In this document: positions 43,764 to 52,867 of the stretch, in pieces
Numbering within the stretch: the first letter of the stretch is position 1
How the letters are laid out: every line of letters begins with the position of its first letter
From: Oscillospiraceae bacterium
GTDB taxonomy: Bacteria; Bacillota; Clostridia; Oscillospirales; Oscillospiraceae
Reading direction: 5' to 3'
Length of the DNA stretch: 64,000 nucleotides
Assembly (NCBI GenBank): GCA_020025575.1
Contig: JAHHRW010000006.1
Span: 1-64,000, forward strand
Notes under the pieces: model-generated
Databases searched by the model: none
What the model was told of the DNA's origin: nothing
The model's input: the letters and a program-made list of their open reading frames with translations, nothing else
Position numbers and translations under genes: made by a program

Positions 43764-44915
43764 ATGAATCAACTACAATTCGCTGTTCCGTGTCTGTTTG
43801 GTCTGGAGGGTCTTGCCGGTGATGAGCTGCGCAGAATGGATCTTGAAAATGTTCAGGTAGAAAACGGTCGAGTTCTATTTACCGGCGACGAGCGCGCCTT
43901 GGCAAAGGCCAATGTGAACCTGCGCACCGGTGAGCGCGTGCTGCTGGTGCTGTCCAGTTTTGCTGCCAAGACGTTTGAAGAGTTGTTTCAGGGCGTGCTG
44001 AACACCCCTCTGGAGAATTTTATTCCCAGAGACGGTGCTTTCCCCGTAAAGGGTCACTGCCTGAACAGCCAGCTGATGAGCGTGCCCGACTGTCAGGCCA
44101 TCATCAAAAAGGCTGCTTCCCGCCGGCTGGGGGAAAAATACGGCATTTCCTGGCTGCCTGAGGACGGCGTCAAGTATCAGCTGCAATTTTCCATCATGCA
44201 CGATCAGGTAACATTGTATCTGGACACCTCCGGCGTGGGACTGCACAAGCGCGGCTACCGTGCTATCGGCAACGATGCCCCCCTGCGTGAAACGCTGGCC
44301 GCTGCCATGGTCCAGCTCACCCGTTATCGTGGCCGGGACTTCATCTGGGACCCCTTCTGCGGCTCCGGCACCATTCCCATCGAGGCTGCCCTCATCGCCA
44401 TCAACCGTGCCCCCGGCATGAACCGCGGCTTTGCTGCGGAGAAGTTTGCATGGATGGATGCCGGTGTATGGCGTGATGTCCGCAGCGAGGCCATGGACAA
44501 GGAATTCCACGGCGAATACCGCATTCTGGGCTCCGACAACGACCCCAAGTGCGTTTCTCTGGCCATGGCCAACGCCAGAAAAGCAGGCGTCAGCAAGCTC
44601 ATCACCTTCAAAGACGGCGATGCCACCAAAATGAGTCTGCCCTCCGACATGGGCACCATCATCTGCAACCCCCCTTACGGCGAACGGATGATGGAGCGTC
44701 AGAGCGCACAGCGGCTGTATCAGGCACTGGGCCGTCATCTCAAGTATGCAGATGGCTGGAAGAAATTCATCATCACCTCGGAGCCGGAGTTCGAGCACTA
44801 CTTTGGCAAGCGTGCCGACAAAAAGCGCAAGCTCTACAACGGCATGATCAAGTGTGATTATTATATGTTCACAGGTGAGAAACAGAACCGGAAAAAGCAG
44901 CCCAATCACAAATAA
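43764..44915 (+). CDS. THUMP-domain class I rRNA methyltransferase (RlmL N-terminal type)
   Basis: SAM-dependent RNA guanine-N2 methyltransferase, probably acting on 23S rRNA. It has 383 residues: a ferredoxin-like and THUMP RNA-binding part (1-160), then a Rossmann methyltransferase with DPFCGSGTIPIEAALIA near 198 (SAM site), GSDNDPKCVSLAMANARKAG near 255 and the catalytic ICNPPYGERM near 300. It corresponds to the N-terminal half of E. coli RlmL without the RlmK half, the YpsC-like form common in Firmicutes. GGAGG precedes the ATG. A lipid kinase follows 44 bases later. Confidence 0.92.
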   Translation: MNQLQFAVPCLFGLEGLAGDELRRMDLENVQVENGRVLFTGDERALAKANVNLRTGERVLLVLSSFAAKTFEELFQGVLNTPLENFIPRDGAFPVKGHCLNSQLMSVPDCQAIIKKAASRRLGEKYGISWLPEDGVKYQLQFSIMHDQVTLYLDTSGVGLHKRGYRAIGNDAPLRETLAAAMVQLTRYRGRDFIWDPFCGSGTIPIEAALIAINRAPGMNRGFAAEKFAWMDAGVWRDVRSEAMDKEFHGEYRILGSDNDPKCVSLAMANARKAGVSKLITFKDGDATKMSLPSDMGTIICNPPYGERMMERQSAQRLYQALGRHLKYADGWKKFIITSEPEFEHYFGKRADKKRKLYNGMIKCDYYMFTGEKQNRKKQPNHK

Positions 44916-44959
44916 GGAACGTTTTCCAATCAGAGAAATAAAGAAGGAACCAAGATATC

Positions 44960-45886
44960 ATGGAACATCTGTTCATTATCAATCCTGCTGCCGGAAAATA
45001 TGACCAAACCCAGGCGTTTTCCCAGGCGATTCATCAGGTCTGCACCAGAAACGGCCTGAATTATCGGATTGAATGTTCAAATATGCGCGGTGACTGCGCC
45101 CGCATTGCCCGGCAGGCTGCCGATTCCGGCCGGGAATACCATATTTATGCCTGCGGCGGCGATGGCACACTGAACGAAGTGGTATCCGGGTGTGTCGGGT
45201 TTTCCAATGTGGCCATTACCCATTTTCCCGGCGGCAGCGGGAACGATTTCATCAAGGTTTTTAGTCATCCCGATGCCTTTCAGGATTTGGATCGGCTGCT
45301 TGATTATGGGGAGCGTTCTTTCGACATCATTGACTGCAACGGCCACTACGCCCTCAATGTTTGCAGTGTTGGGCTGGATGCCCGAATCGGCACACAAATT
45401 GCCGATTATAAACGCCTTCCTCTGGTTACAGGCTCCGGCTCCTACATTCTTTCCACCCTGGTCAATGTAATCAAAGGCGTATCCGAACATTTCATCATCG
45501 ACATCAACGGGGAACATATCGATGCCGACCAAACCATGATATGCATTGCCAACGGTCGGTGCTACGGCGGCTCCTTCTACGCAGTTCCCGATGCAGATCC
45601 CTGCGACGGTCTGCTGGATGTACTGCTGGTAAAAAAAGTATCCAGATTGCAGGTTGCAAGGCTGGTGCGGACATACCAAAAGGGGCAGTATCAGACCCTG
45701 CCCCTTTTGATTCGGCACATCAAAACCAATGCCCTGCGCATTATGTGCCAATCGGATACATCCATCAATCTGGACGGCGAATTGCAGCACGGCAAAATTC
45801 TGGATATTCGGCTCAGGCAGAATCAGATTCGATTCTTTTACCCAAAGGGTCTGACCGTTCAGCCTGCGCTGAGTCCCGTGCCCTAA
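44960..45886 (+). CDS. Diacylglycerol kinase-family lipid kinase
   Basis: Soluble lipid kinase of the DgkB/YegS/LCB5 fold, 308 residues. IINPAAGK is at 6-13, the nucleotide motif ACGGDGTLNEVVSG near 64-77, PGGSGNDF near 90, and the catalytic region DPCDGLLDVLLVKK near 214. The substrate is probably diacylglycerol, as in recycling after lipoteichoic acid synthesis, but could be another lipid. AAGGAAC precedes the ATG and the gene ends before a strong bidirectional terminator. Confidence 0.9.
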   Translation: MEHLFIINPAAGKYDQTQAFSQAIHQVCTRNGLNYRIECSNMRGDCARIARQAADSGREYHIYACGGDGTLNEVVSGCVGFSNVAITHFPGGSGNDFIKVFSHPDAFQDLDRLLDYGERSFDIIDCNGHYALNVCSVGLDARIGTQIADYKRLPLVTGSGSYILSTLVNVIKGVSEHFIIDINGEHIDADQTMICIANGRCYGGSFYAVPDADPCDGLLDVLLVKKVSRLQVARLVRTYQKGQYQTLPLLIRHIKTNALRIMCQSDTSINLDGELQHGKILDIRLRQNQIRFFYPKGLTVQPALSPVP

Positions 45887-45892
45887 CGAACA

Positions 45893-45938
45893 AAAACAAG
45901 GCGTATATGGAAACATTTCCATATACGCCTTGTTTTTT
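45893..45938. terminator. Bidirectional terminator between the lipid kinase and htrA
   Basis: A 21-bp stem (AAAAACAAGGCGTATATGGA and complement) with a four-base loop ends in T runs on both strands. Confidence 0.93.
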
Positions 45939-46031
45939 TATCATATCCGCTCTGAAAATAAACAGGAAAAAGACACCGTCGCCTAAGGGAACTTTTGGAG
46001 AAATGGGCCAGTTTCTTCTTCGTTTCCGGTC

Positions 46032-47354
46032 TTAATCCCTTGCCTCTTCCACCGTAAAGGATTTCTGGTATTCCCGTCCGCCCCGATAGATGGTGACGCT
46101 GACACTGTCGCCTACTTCTATATCGTAGAGCAGTTCTTCCAGCATATCCACGTTGGTAACCCTTTCTCCGTTCACACTCAGCAGGATATCCCCTGCCTGC
46201 AACCCGGATGCCTCCGCCGATGATGCTTCTTTCACCTCTGTAACCATCAGTCCCGCAGGCAGATGATAATAGTACTGGTAGAAGTTCGACACCATCTGAC
46301 CTTTCATGCCCAGACTGGGTCTGCCCGACACATAGCCGTTGGTCATCAGCTGCTGAACCACGCCCTTGGCCGATGTCATGGGTATGGCAAAGCCCAAGCC
46401 CTCCACGCCGGAGACACTGGCATAGTCACCGATTTTCATGGTGTTAATTCCCACCACTTGACCATAACAATTTACCAGAGGGCCGCCGGAGTTTCCGGAG
46501 TTCAGCGCCGCCGTGGTCTGCAGCAGGGTCATGGTTTTGCCGCCGATCTTCAGATCCCGGCTAATGGCTGAGATAATGCCATCGGTCATGGTACCGCGGA
46601 GCTGGACACCCAGCGGATCCCCGATGGCTACCACCTGATCCCCCACTCTCAGCGTGGACGAATCCCCAAACTCAGCCGGAACCAGATCCTCTGCCTGAAT
46701 ATACAGCACCGCCAGATCGGAAATGGCATCCAGCCCCACGCAGGTGGCATCGAACAGCCTTCCATCGGTAAGCAGGACTTCTATCTTGACAGCGCCCTCT
46801 ACCACATGGGAATTGGTGATGATATAGCCGTCGCAGCTCATAATGACACCGGTGCCGCTGGAACTGGAACCGGGTTTGGTTGTGGTGATAGAAACCACAC
46901 TGGGAATCACTTTTTCATACACATCCTGCCAGGAAAGCGCGCCCTCCTGCTCCAGGCTGTTGTCGCCCTCAGGCGATGGTTGCAGCTGGATATCCGTTCC
47001 AGGGGCTGCCGGACATACAGGGCCCTCAGACGGTGCCGGTACGGTTTGTGCCGGGTCAAGACGTTCCAGCCCTCCGGGCACCGTTCCATCCACGGCAAAG
47101 AAACTGACGGATGTTGTGGGCTCGGTGGGTTCGGGCTTTTGAAACAGGTGGATATCCAGCAGACCCAAAGCAGTCAGCAGCCCGCTGCACAAAATCAGCA
47201 GAACCAGTACCAGCGCCACCACCCCTGCATGGTCTTTGGGGGGCGTGGTGGAACCGGTGCCATAGTAGCCGCTATCCAATTCATCCCCACACCCATAGGC
47301 ACTTTCATATTCCGGCTCCTGGATTTCCAGGTCGTCCTTGCGATTATCAGCCAT
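46032..47354 (-). CDS. htrA: HtrA/DegP-type membrane-anchored serine protease with PDZ domain
   Basis: Envelope quality-control protease, 440 residues. A cytoplasmic N-terminus of about 45 residues is followed by a membrane helix (about 46-68) and an acidic linker; the trypsin-like domain holds the catalytic triad: His in TNSHVVEGA near 185, Asp in ISDLAVL near 215, Ser in LNSGNSGGPLVN near 290. A PDZ domain occupies the last 100 residues (EASGLQAGDILLSVNGERV). It is the third gene of a response regulator-kinase-protease operon, suggesting the two-component system senses wall or protein stress, like CssRS-HtrA. Confidence 0.93.
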   Translation of the reverse strand: MADNRKDDLEIQEPEYESAYGCGDELDSGYYGTGSTTPPKDHAGVVALVLVLLILCSGLLTALGLLDIHLFQKPEPTEPTTSVSFFAVDGTVPGGLERLDPAQTVPAPSEGPVCPAAPGTDIQLQPSPEGDNSLEQEGALSWQDVYEKVIPSVVSITTTKPGSSSSGTGVIMSCDGYIITNSHVVEGAVKIEVLLTDGRLFDATCVGLDAISDLAVLYIQAEDLVPAEFGDSSTLRVGDQVVAIGDPLGVQLRGTMTDGIISAISRDLKIGGKTMTLLQTTAALNSGNSGGPLVNCYGQVVGINTMKIGDYASVSGVEGLGFAIPMTSAKGVVQQLMTNGYVSGRPSLGMKGQMVSNFYQYYYHLPAGLMVTEVKEASSAEASGLQAGDILLSVNGERVTNVDMLEELLYDIEVGDSVSVTIYRGGREYQKSFTVEEARD

Positions 47355-47391
47355 ACATCTATCCTCGTAATGCTAAGATCTGTTCCCCAGG

Positions 47392-48822
47392 TCAATTCAC
47401 CAAGGGCAATGTAAAGGTAAATTCTGTTTTGCCGTCCCGGCTTTCCACGCTGATGTTTTCTCCGTGACTGCAAATGAGTGTCTTGACAATATACAGTCCC
47501 AGTCCCCATCCTTCCCGGTTTTCCGAGCGGGACTTATCGGTCTTGTGGAACCGGTCAAAGACCAGAGGCAGTTCCTCCGGCGGTATGGTCTTGCCCTCGT
47601 TGGAAACGGAGCAGTAGATCTTGTTGCCGCCCTCCTGAATCCGCAGACCCAGTTTTCCCCCCTCTGTGCAGAATTTCACGCTGTTATCCACCAGATTATA
47701 GATCACCTGCGTAATGGCGTCCATGTCCGCACGGGTATATACCGGGTGCTGCGGGAAGTTCACTTCCACATCCAGATTTTTCTGGTTGATTTTCTGCTCA
47801 AAGGTGATGAGCACCTGTCCAGCGCATTCTTCCAGATCGAATCTGGTCTTTTTCTCCTCTGGGATGCCGCCCATATCCTGCAATTTGGAAATATCCAGCA
47901 TACTGCGCACCAGACGGCTCAATCGTTTGGTCTCATCCGAAACGATCTGCATATAGTAGCGTTGGCGCTCCGGCGGAATCGTTCCATCCAAAATGCCATC
48001 CACATAACCGCCGATGGTGGTCATGGGGGTCTTCAGCTCGTGAGAGACATTGGCCACAAATTCCTGACGCTGATACTCGCTCTTTTCCAAAGATGCCGCC
48101 ATATTATTAAAGGCAACTGCCAGCTCATTCACTTCTTCTGAATTTTTATCGCCGGTATAGACCCTTGCTTTCAGGTTGCCATGGCCGAATTCCCGGGCCA
48201 CATGGGCCATTTCCCGCAGCGGGCGACACTGATTGCGCACAGAGATACTCATAATCACCACTGCAATGAGAATGACCAGCAGAGATACCGCCACCTGAAT
48301 CTCAATGATTCCGTCTAAAACACCGATGGTTTGCTGTGCAGGGATGGAGACCATAACGATGCCGATTTGGGCATCGGTTCTGCGGCTGACCACCGGGGTG
48401 GCTACCACATAACGGGCCTCGTCATAAAGCCCCTGGATTTTTCCGTTATCCAGATCCACGCCATTTTTGAACACTTTTTCAAGGTACTCCCGATTCACGG
48501 TCATCCCCAGATGCCTGCAGCTCAAATCCCGGTCAGAGCACAGCACCACCGTGCCCGATGCATTGCAGACCACCGCATCTGCGCCGGTGACCAGCGATGC
48601 AAGGGTCAGATTTGTCCGCAGAAAATCCCCATGCAGCTGCCCCACCGCATCATAGGCCGCTGTCAGCTCTGAGATGGCCGAGGCATCGGCAGAGAGCTGC
48701 TGATAGGTATTGTCCTCCAGATACTGCTTTACCAAAACACGGAAGGCACCGCCCATCATCACCAGCGCCAGCAGCAGTACCAGCATGGTTGCTCCAAATT
48801 GGCGGCTGAATGTGGTCTTCAT
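47392..48822 (-). CDS. Sensor histidine kinase
   Basis: Membrane histidine kinase, 476 residues. Membrane helices lie at about 11-31 and 177-199 with a ~145-residue extracytoplasmic sensor between them; then HAMP (SVRNQCRPLREMAHVAREFG), the dimerisation domain with the phosphorylated histidine in FVANVSHELKTPMTTIGGYV near 263, and the ATPase with NLVDNSVKFC (N box), a GWGLGLYIVKTL motif near 450 and a degenerate F box (VFDRFHKTD). The stimulus is unknown. It starts three bases after the response regulator ends and precedes htrA. Confidence 0.92.
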   Translation of the reverse strand: MKTTFSRQFGATMLVLLLALVMMGGAFRVLVKQYLEDNTYQQLSADASAISELTAAYDAVGQLHGDFLRTNLTLASLVTGADAVVCNASGTVVLCSDRDLSCRHLGMTVNREYLEKVFKNGVDLDNGKIQGLYDEARYVVATPVVSRRTDAQIGIVMVSIPAQQTIGVLDGIIEIQVAVSLLVILIAVVIMSISVRNQCRPLREMAHVAREFGHGNLKARVYTGDKNSEEVNELAVAFNNMAASLEKSEYQRQEFVANVSHELKTPMTTIGGYVDGILDGTIPPERQRYYMQIVSDETKRLSRLVRSMLDISKLQDMGGIPEEKKTRFDLEECAGQVLITFEQKINQKNLDVEVNFPQHPVYTRADMDAITQVIYNLVDNSVKFCTEGGKLGLRIQEGGNKIYCSVSNEGKTIPPEELPLVFDRFHKTDKSRSENREGWGLGLYIVKTLICSHGENISVESRDGKTEFTFTLPLVN

Positions 48823-48825
48823 GGA

Positions 48826-49512
48826 TTACACCACCTCAAACTTGTATCCCACACCCCATACGGTCTTCAGCGACCACTGATCGGATACACCTTCCAGCTT
48901 TTCACGAAGACGCTTTACGTGGACATCTACGGTACGGCTGTCGCCAAAATAGTCAAATCCCCACACTTCATCCAACAGCTGATTGCGGGTATAGACCCGG
49001 TTGGGCGAAGATGCCAGATGGAACAAAAGCTCCATTTCCTTAGGCGGTGTATCGATTTTCTTGCCATCCACAGTCAGTTCAAAGGCATCCATATCGATAA
49101 TCAGTTTGTCAAAGACCAGCCTGCGGGATTTCTTTTCCGTGGTAATTCCGGTGGCTCTGCGCAGAACCGCCTCGATCCGTGCCAGAACCTCTTTCATTTC
49201 AAAGGGCTTTGTGATATAGTCATCGGCTCCGGTTTTCAGCCCCGTGACCTTGTCATCGGTCTCGCCCTTGGCGGTGAGCATGATCACCGGCGTCTGGGAC
49301 TCCATTCGGATGGTCTTACACACGCTCCAGCCATCCATCACAGGCATCATCACATCCAACAGAACCAGATCGGGCTTGATGGCGCGGAACTTGCTCAGAC
49401 CCGCTCCGCCATCATGGGCAACGGTCACTGCATAGCCCTCTTTTTCCAGATACATCTGCAAAAGCTCTGCAATATTTTTATCATCTTCCACAACCAAAAC
49501 AGATACAGCCAT
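48826..49512 (-). CDS. OmpR-family response regulator
   Basis: Two-component regulator, 228 residues. The receiver has VVEDDKN near 8, the phosphoryl-acceptor Asp in PDLVLLDVMMPVMDGW near 52, LTAKGE near 80 and the K in GADDYITKPFEMKE near 102. The C-terminal winged helix is of OmpR/PhoB type (PPKEMELLFHLASSPNRVYTR, then SRTVDVHVKRLREKLE). It heads the operon with its kinase and htrA. Its promoter carries two direct repeats that may be its own binding site. Confidence 0.93.
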   Translation of the reverse strand: MAVSVLVVEDDKNIAELLQMYLEKEGYAVTVAHDGGAGLSKFRAIKPDLVLLDVMMPVMDGWSVCKTIRMESQTPVIMLTAKGETDDKVTGLKTGADDYITKPFEMKEVLARIEAVLRRATGITTEKKSRRLVFDKLIIDMDAFELTVDGKKIDTPPKEMELLFHLASSPNRVYTRNQLLDEVWGFDYFGDSRTVDVHVKRLREKLEGVSDQWSLKTVWGVGYKFEVV

Positions 49513-49557
49513 GGTTTTTTTCCTCCAGTCAACACGAGATAGGTTTCCTTTTTACTC

Positions 49558-49621
49558 ATTATAGCCCAAAAAATGCAGATGGCGTGAACAATTTGTAAAG
49601 AGTATCGCCCCAATTTGTGAA
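49558..49621 (-). promoter_or_regulatory. Promoter and likely autoregulatory site of the two-component operon
   Basis: A perfect TATAAT on the minus strand (49563-49558) has no good -35. Instead, TTCACAAATT (49621-49612) and TTTACAAATT (49599-49590) stand 22 bases apart, two helical turns, upstream. This is the usual layout of an OmpR-type activator site on a promoter with a weak -35. Confidence 0.5.
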
Positions 49622-49675
49622 CAGGGCAGAATTTTACCGCATCTTTATCCAAAGCAATCATCCGCGGAATAAAAC

Positions 49676-49704
49676 TTGCAAAAATCGTCACTTCAATGTA
49701 TAGT
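49676..49704 (+). promoter_or_regulatory. Promoter of uppP
   Basis: TTGCAA and TATAGT are spaced by 17 bases, about 53 bases before the ATG. Confidence 0.62.
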
Positions 49705-49757
49705 AGAATCGATTTGTGTAACTTATTTTACACAAAATTTCCGAAAGGAGTTTGTAC

Positions 49758-50585
49758 ATGGTAATTGAATTATTAAAAGCAGTGCTATTTGGCATTGTAG
49801 AGGGCATCACGGAATGGCTCCCCGTTTCTTCCACCGGACACCTGATTCTGCTGAATGAATTTGTCACGCTGAAGGTCAGTGAAGAGTTCCAGAGTATGTT
49901 CGACGTGGTGATTCAGCTGGGTGCCATTCTGGCAGTCATCGTGCTGTTCTTCCACAAACTGAATCCCTTCTCCCCCAAGAAGAGCCCCCAGAAGAAAAAG
50001 GCAACCTGGGATCTGTGGTTCAAAGTCATTGTGTCCATCATTCCCTCGGGCATCGTTGGCATCCTGCTGGATGATTGGATGGACGCCCACCTGCACAACG
50101 GCATCGTGGTTTCCCTTGCGCTGATTGTCTACGGCGTTGCCTTTATCTATGTAGAGCGCTTGCACCAGGGCAAAAGCCCTCTGGTGGATCGGGTTTGGTC
50201 TATTGACTACAAAACCGCCTTCCTGATCGGCGCTTTTCAGTGCCTCAGCCTGATTCCCGGCACCTCCCGTTCCGGCTCTACCATCCTGGGTGCAATCATT
50301 CTGGGTGTGGGCCGCAGCGCTGCATCTGAATTTTCCTTCTTCATGGCAATTCCCACCATGCTGGGCGCCAGCGCCATCAAGATGCTGAAATTCCTGCTTT
50401 CCGGCGTTACCATCACCGGCACCGAGGTGGGCGTGCTCATCATCGGCACCGTGGTATCTTTCCTCGTAAGTATGGTTGCCATCCGTGCATTGATGGCCTA
50501 TGTGCGCAAGCACAGTTTCTCTGCCTTCGGCGTTTACAGAATTATTTTGGGCGCAATCGTTCTGATCTACTTTCTGGTAAAATAA
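49758..50585 (+). CDS. uppP: Undecaprenyl-diphosphatase UppP (BacA)
   Basis: Membrane phosphatase that recycles the lipid carrier for peptidoglycan and other wall polymers; overproduction gives bacitracin resistance. It has 275 residues and eight or so helices. The two active-site motifs are GIVEGITEWLPVSSTGHLIL near 12-31 and LIPGTSRSGSTILGAI near 165. I chose the ATG nine bases after AAAGGAG; a TTG two codons earlier is the alternative. It begins a unit with an epimerase and a nucleotidyltransferase. Confidence 0.95.
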   Translation: MVIELLKAVLFGIVEGITEWLPVSSTGHLILLNEFVTLKVSEEFQSMFDVVIQLGAILAVIVLFFHKLNPFSPKKSPQKKKATWDLWFKVIVSIIPSGIVGILLDDWMDAHLHNGIVVSLALIVYGVAFIYVERLHQGKSPLVDRVWSIDYKTAFLIGAFQCLSLIPGTSRSGSTILGAIILGVGRSAASEFSFFMAIPTMLGASAIKMLKFLLSGVTITGTEVGVLIIGTVVSFLVSMVAIRALMAYVRKHSFSAFGVYRIILGAIVLIYFLVK

Positions 50586-50600
50586 GAGAGGTAAATAACC

Positions 50601-51482
50601 ATGATCTACACAATTGAGAACGACCTGCTGAAGGTCAGTGTCTCCACCCAGGGTGCACAGCTTTGCAGCGTGATCCGCAAGTGTGACGGCACCGAGCACA
50701 TCTGGCAGGCCGACAAAGGCATCTGGGGTTATCACGCTCCCATCCTGTTCCCCCACTGCGGCAAGCTCCATAACGGCAAGATGGAGGCCAAGGGCCATAC
50801 CTATGAAACCAATCAGCACGGCTTTGCCCGTACCAGTGTCCACACCTTTGTCCGTCAGACCGACTCAGAAATTGTCATGGAACTAACCGATTCTCCCGAA
50901 ACACTGGCTGTTTGGCCTTACCGGTTCCGTCTGGAGTCCCGTTTTATTCTCAATGGCGATCAGGTGATTCACCGTCTGACCGTTGAAAACCGGGACGAAG
51001 AACGGATGCGTTTCGGCATCGGCTATCACCCGGGCTTTGCCCTTCCCTTCGACGAAAAGCACACCGCATCGGACTATGAGCTGCGCTTTGATCGCATCCA
51101 GTCTCCCATGTGTCTGGACTGCATGCCCCACGGCCTCATCAATGGCAAGTGGTATTACCTTGCAAGAAATACCGACACCATCGCACTGGACGAGAATCTA
51201 TTCAAAAACGACAGCCACTGCATGTTCGGCCTAAGTGCAAAAACCCTGGGACTGTATGAAAAGGGTACCGGCCGTGGCGTGGAGTGCGATATTTCCGATT
51301 TCCCCTTCTGTCTCATTTGGTCGAAACCCCTGTGGCCCACGCCCTTTGTCTGTATTGAGCCCTGGATGAGCCTGCCTGCATCAGAGGATGCGCCCATGGC
51401 TTGGAACGACCAGGCCGCTGCTGCCGAATTGACTCCCGGCGAAAGCTGGCATGTAGATCTGAAAACCCGTTTTGTTCGTTGA
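50601..51482 (+). CDS. Aldose 1-epimerase family protein
   Basis: Mutarotase-like beta-sandwich protein, 293 residues, acting on a sugar or sugar-phosphate. Family features: GAQLCSVIRKCDGTEHIWQA at about 14-33, the HAPILFPHCGKLHNGKM motif near 45, the conserved His in QHGFARTSVHTF near 73, GIGYHPGFALPF near 138 and WSKPLWPTPFVCIEPW near 240 with the catalytic-type Glu. It resembles the LacX/YihR-like branch more than GalM. It lies 15 bases after uppP. Confidence 0.87.
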   Translation: MIYTIENDLLKVSVSTQGAQLCSVIRKCDGTEHIWQADKGIWGYHAPILFPHCGKLHNGKMEAKGHTYETNQHGFARTSVHTFVRQTDSEIVMELTDSPETLAVWPYRFRLESRFILNGDQVIHRLTVENRDEERMRFGIGYHPGFALPFDEKHTASDYELRFDRIQSPMCLDCMPHGLINGKWYYLARNTDTIALDENLFKNDSHCMFGLSAKTLGLYEKGTGRGVECDISDFPFCLIWSKPLWPTPFVCIEPWMSLPASEDAPMAWNDQAAAAELTPGESWHVDLKTRFVR

Positions 51483-51527
51483 CCCGTGTTTTACCAATAT
51501 AAATCACATTTTAGGAGGAAGATTTTT

Positions 51528-52454
51528 ATGAATAAACCTGTTCTTGTGGTTATGGCAGCCGGTATGGGCAGCCGCTACGGCGGACTGAAACAGCTGGACC
51601 CCGTGGATGACAATGGCCATCTCATCATCGACTACTCCCTGTTCGATGCCCGCCGCGCAGGCTTTGAGACGGTTGTCTTCGTCATCAAGCATCAGATCGA
51701 GGACGTTTTCAAGGAAGCCATCGGCAATCGGATCAGCAAGTTCATGAATGTCAAGTATGCCTTCCAGCGCCCCGACGACCTGCCTGAAGGCTACACCGTT
51801 CCCGAAGGCCGTGAAAAGCCCTGGGGCACCGCTCAAGCTGTTCTGGCTGCACGTGATATTGTGGACGGCCCCTTCGCTGTGATCAACGCAGATGACTACT
51901 ACGGCCCTGAGGGCTTTGAAGTCATCTACAACTATCTGGTGAGCCACCCCGATACCGCTGATTGCTACGAGTACGCCATGGTTGGCTACCTGCTGAAGAA
52001 TACCGTCACAGAGAATGGCTCTGTCGCTCGTGGTGTCTGCACCGAGACCGCTGACGGCTACCTGCACAGCATTGTCGAGCGCACCAAAATCGTCAAGGGC
52101 GAGCTGAACCCCCGCTACACCGAGGACGACGGCGAGACCTGGCATGACCTGAGCTGCGACGACGTGGTTTCCATGAACCTGTGGGGTTTCCAGAAGAGCT
52201 ATCTGGACGAAGCATGGGCAGGCTTCCCTGCGTTCCTGGACAAGGCTCTGGTTGAGAATCCCCTGAAGGGCGAATACTTCCTGCCTACCGTTGTTTCCAA
52301 CCTGCTGAGCCAGCACAAGGCCCGCGTCAAGGTTCTGCGCAGCAACGACAAGTGGTACGGCGTTACCTATAAAGAGGATAAGCCCACCGTGGTCAATGCT
52401 CTGGCAGACCTGCGCAAAAAGGGTCTGTACCCCGAAAAGCTGTGGGAAGAATAA
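51528..52454 (+). CDS. Sugar nucleotidyltransferase-like protein
   Basis: Predicted nucleotidyltransferase, 308 residues. The nucleotide-binding loop is AAGMGSRYGGLKQLDPVD near 8-25, followed by VINADDYYGPEGFEVIYNYL near 120, where Asp binds the metal, and WGFQKSYLDEAW near 217. It is a member of the wide NTP-transferase family (UTP- or CTP-sugar type); the exact product cannot be read. AGGAGG precedes the ATG, 45 bases after the epimerase. Codon choice is strongly biased (GGC, CTG, AAG), suggesting high expression. Confidence 0.82.
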   Translation: MNKPVLVVMAAGMGSRYGGLKQLDPVDDNGHLIIDYSLFDARRAGFETVVFVIKHQIEDVFKEAIGNRISKFMNVKYAFQRPDDLPEGYTVPEGREKPWGTAQAVLAARDIVDGPFAVINADDYYGPEGFEVIYNYLVSHPDTADCYEYAMVGYLLKNTVTENGSVARGVCTETADGYLHSIVERTKIVKGELNPRYTEDDGETWHDLSCDDVVSMNLWGFQKSYLDEAWAGFPAFLDKALVENPLKGEYFLPTVVSNLLSQHKARVKVLRSNDKWYGVTYKEDKPTVVNALADLRKKGLYPEKLWEE

Positions 52455-52467
52455 TCGAATGCAACTG

Positions 52468-52504
52468 AAAAATCGCCGTCCGGAATGTCCGGACGGCGAT
52501 TTTT
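52468..52504 (+). terminator. Terminator of the uppP operon
   Basis: AAAAATCGCCGTCCGGA pairs with TCCGGACGGCGATTTTT around three bases. Confidence 0.93.
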
Positions 52505-52779
52505 ATTGGGCTGAAAGCTCCATAATGTCGAATTTCAGCCATTTCAGGCGCATTGACAGCAGTTGCCATACAATAAACCAGACCCAATCTTCCACAGGCG
52601 AACAAAAAATTTTATCCACAGTATGCCCCCAACCTGTGCATAAATTTTCGTGATAGCACACGCTGTGTGTGCAAATCTGGGGATTTTCGCCCTTTGTGCA
52701 CAGCCGAACACGAAATTTTCTCCACAGGAAGTGCATATACTGTGGAGAAATTCCCAAGTTTGCAAAAAAAGACATAGTA

Positions 52780-52867
52780 AAAGCGGCAGAGGAAAATTCC
52801 TCTGCCGCTGTTTTTCTTCTAACGATACCATACGGGTCAGGGCAGTAATAAATTGCATTGCAACGCC
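52780..52867 (-). repeat. Short copy of the 3'-UTR repeat with terminator
   Basis: Read on the minus strand from the stop of the zinc-ribbon gene, a GTATGGTATCGTTAGAAG segment (compare CTCGGTATCGTTAGATTG after rny) precedes a terminator hairpin (GCGGCAGAGGAA and complement, 52780-52815). The left palindrome and middle of the element are missing. Confidence 0.6.

Larger units (their letters stand above)
52455..52867. repeat. Intergenic region with DnaA-box-like repeats, copy 2 of the CTGTGGA repeat
   Basis: Non-coding. After a terminator (52468-52504) comes a stretch with TTATCCACA (52612-52620), TGTGCATAA (52635-52643, complement of TTATGCACA), TTGTGCACA (52694-52702) and a hairpin TTCTCCACAG/CTGTGGAGAA near 52717-52749. 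Motif order matches 33150-33360. A second terminator, facing left, stands at 52780-52815. Confidence 0.55.
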
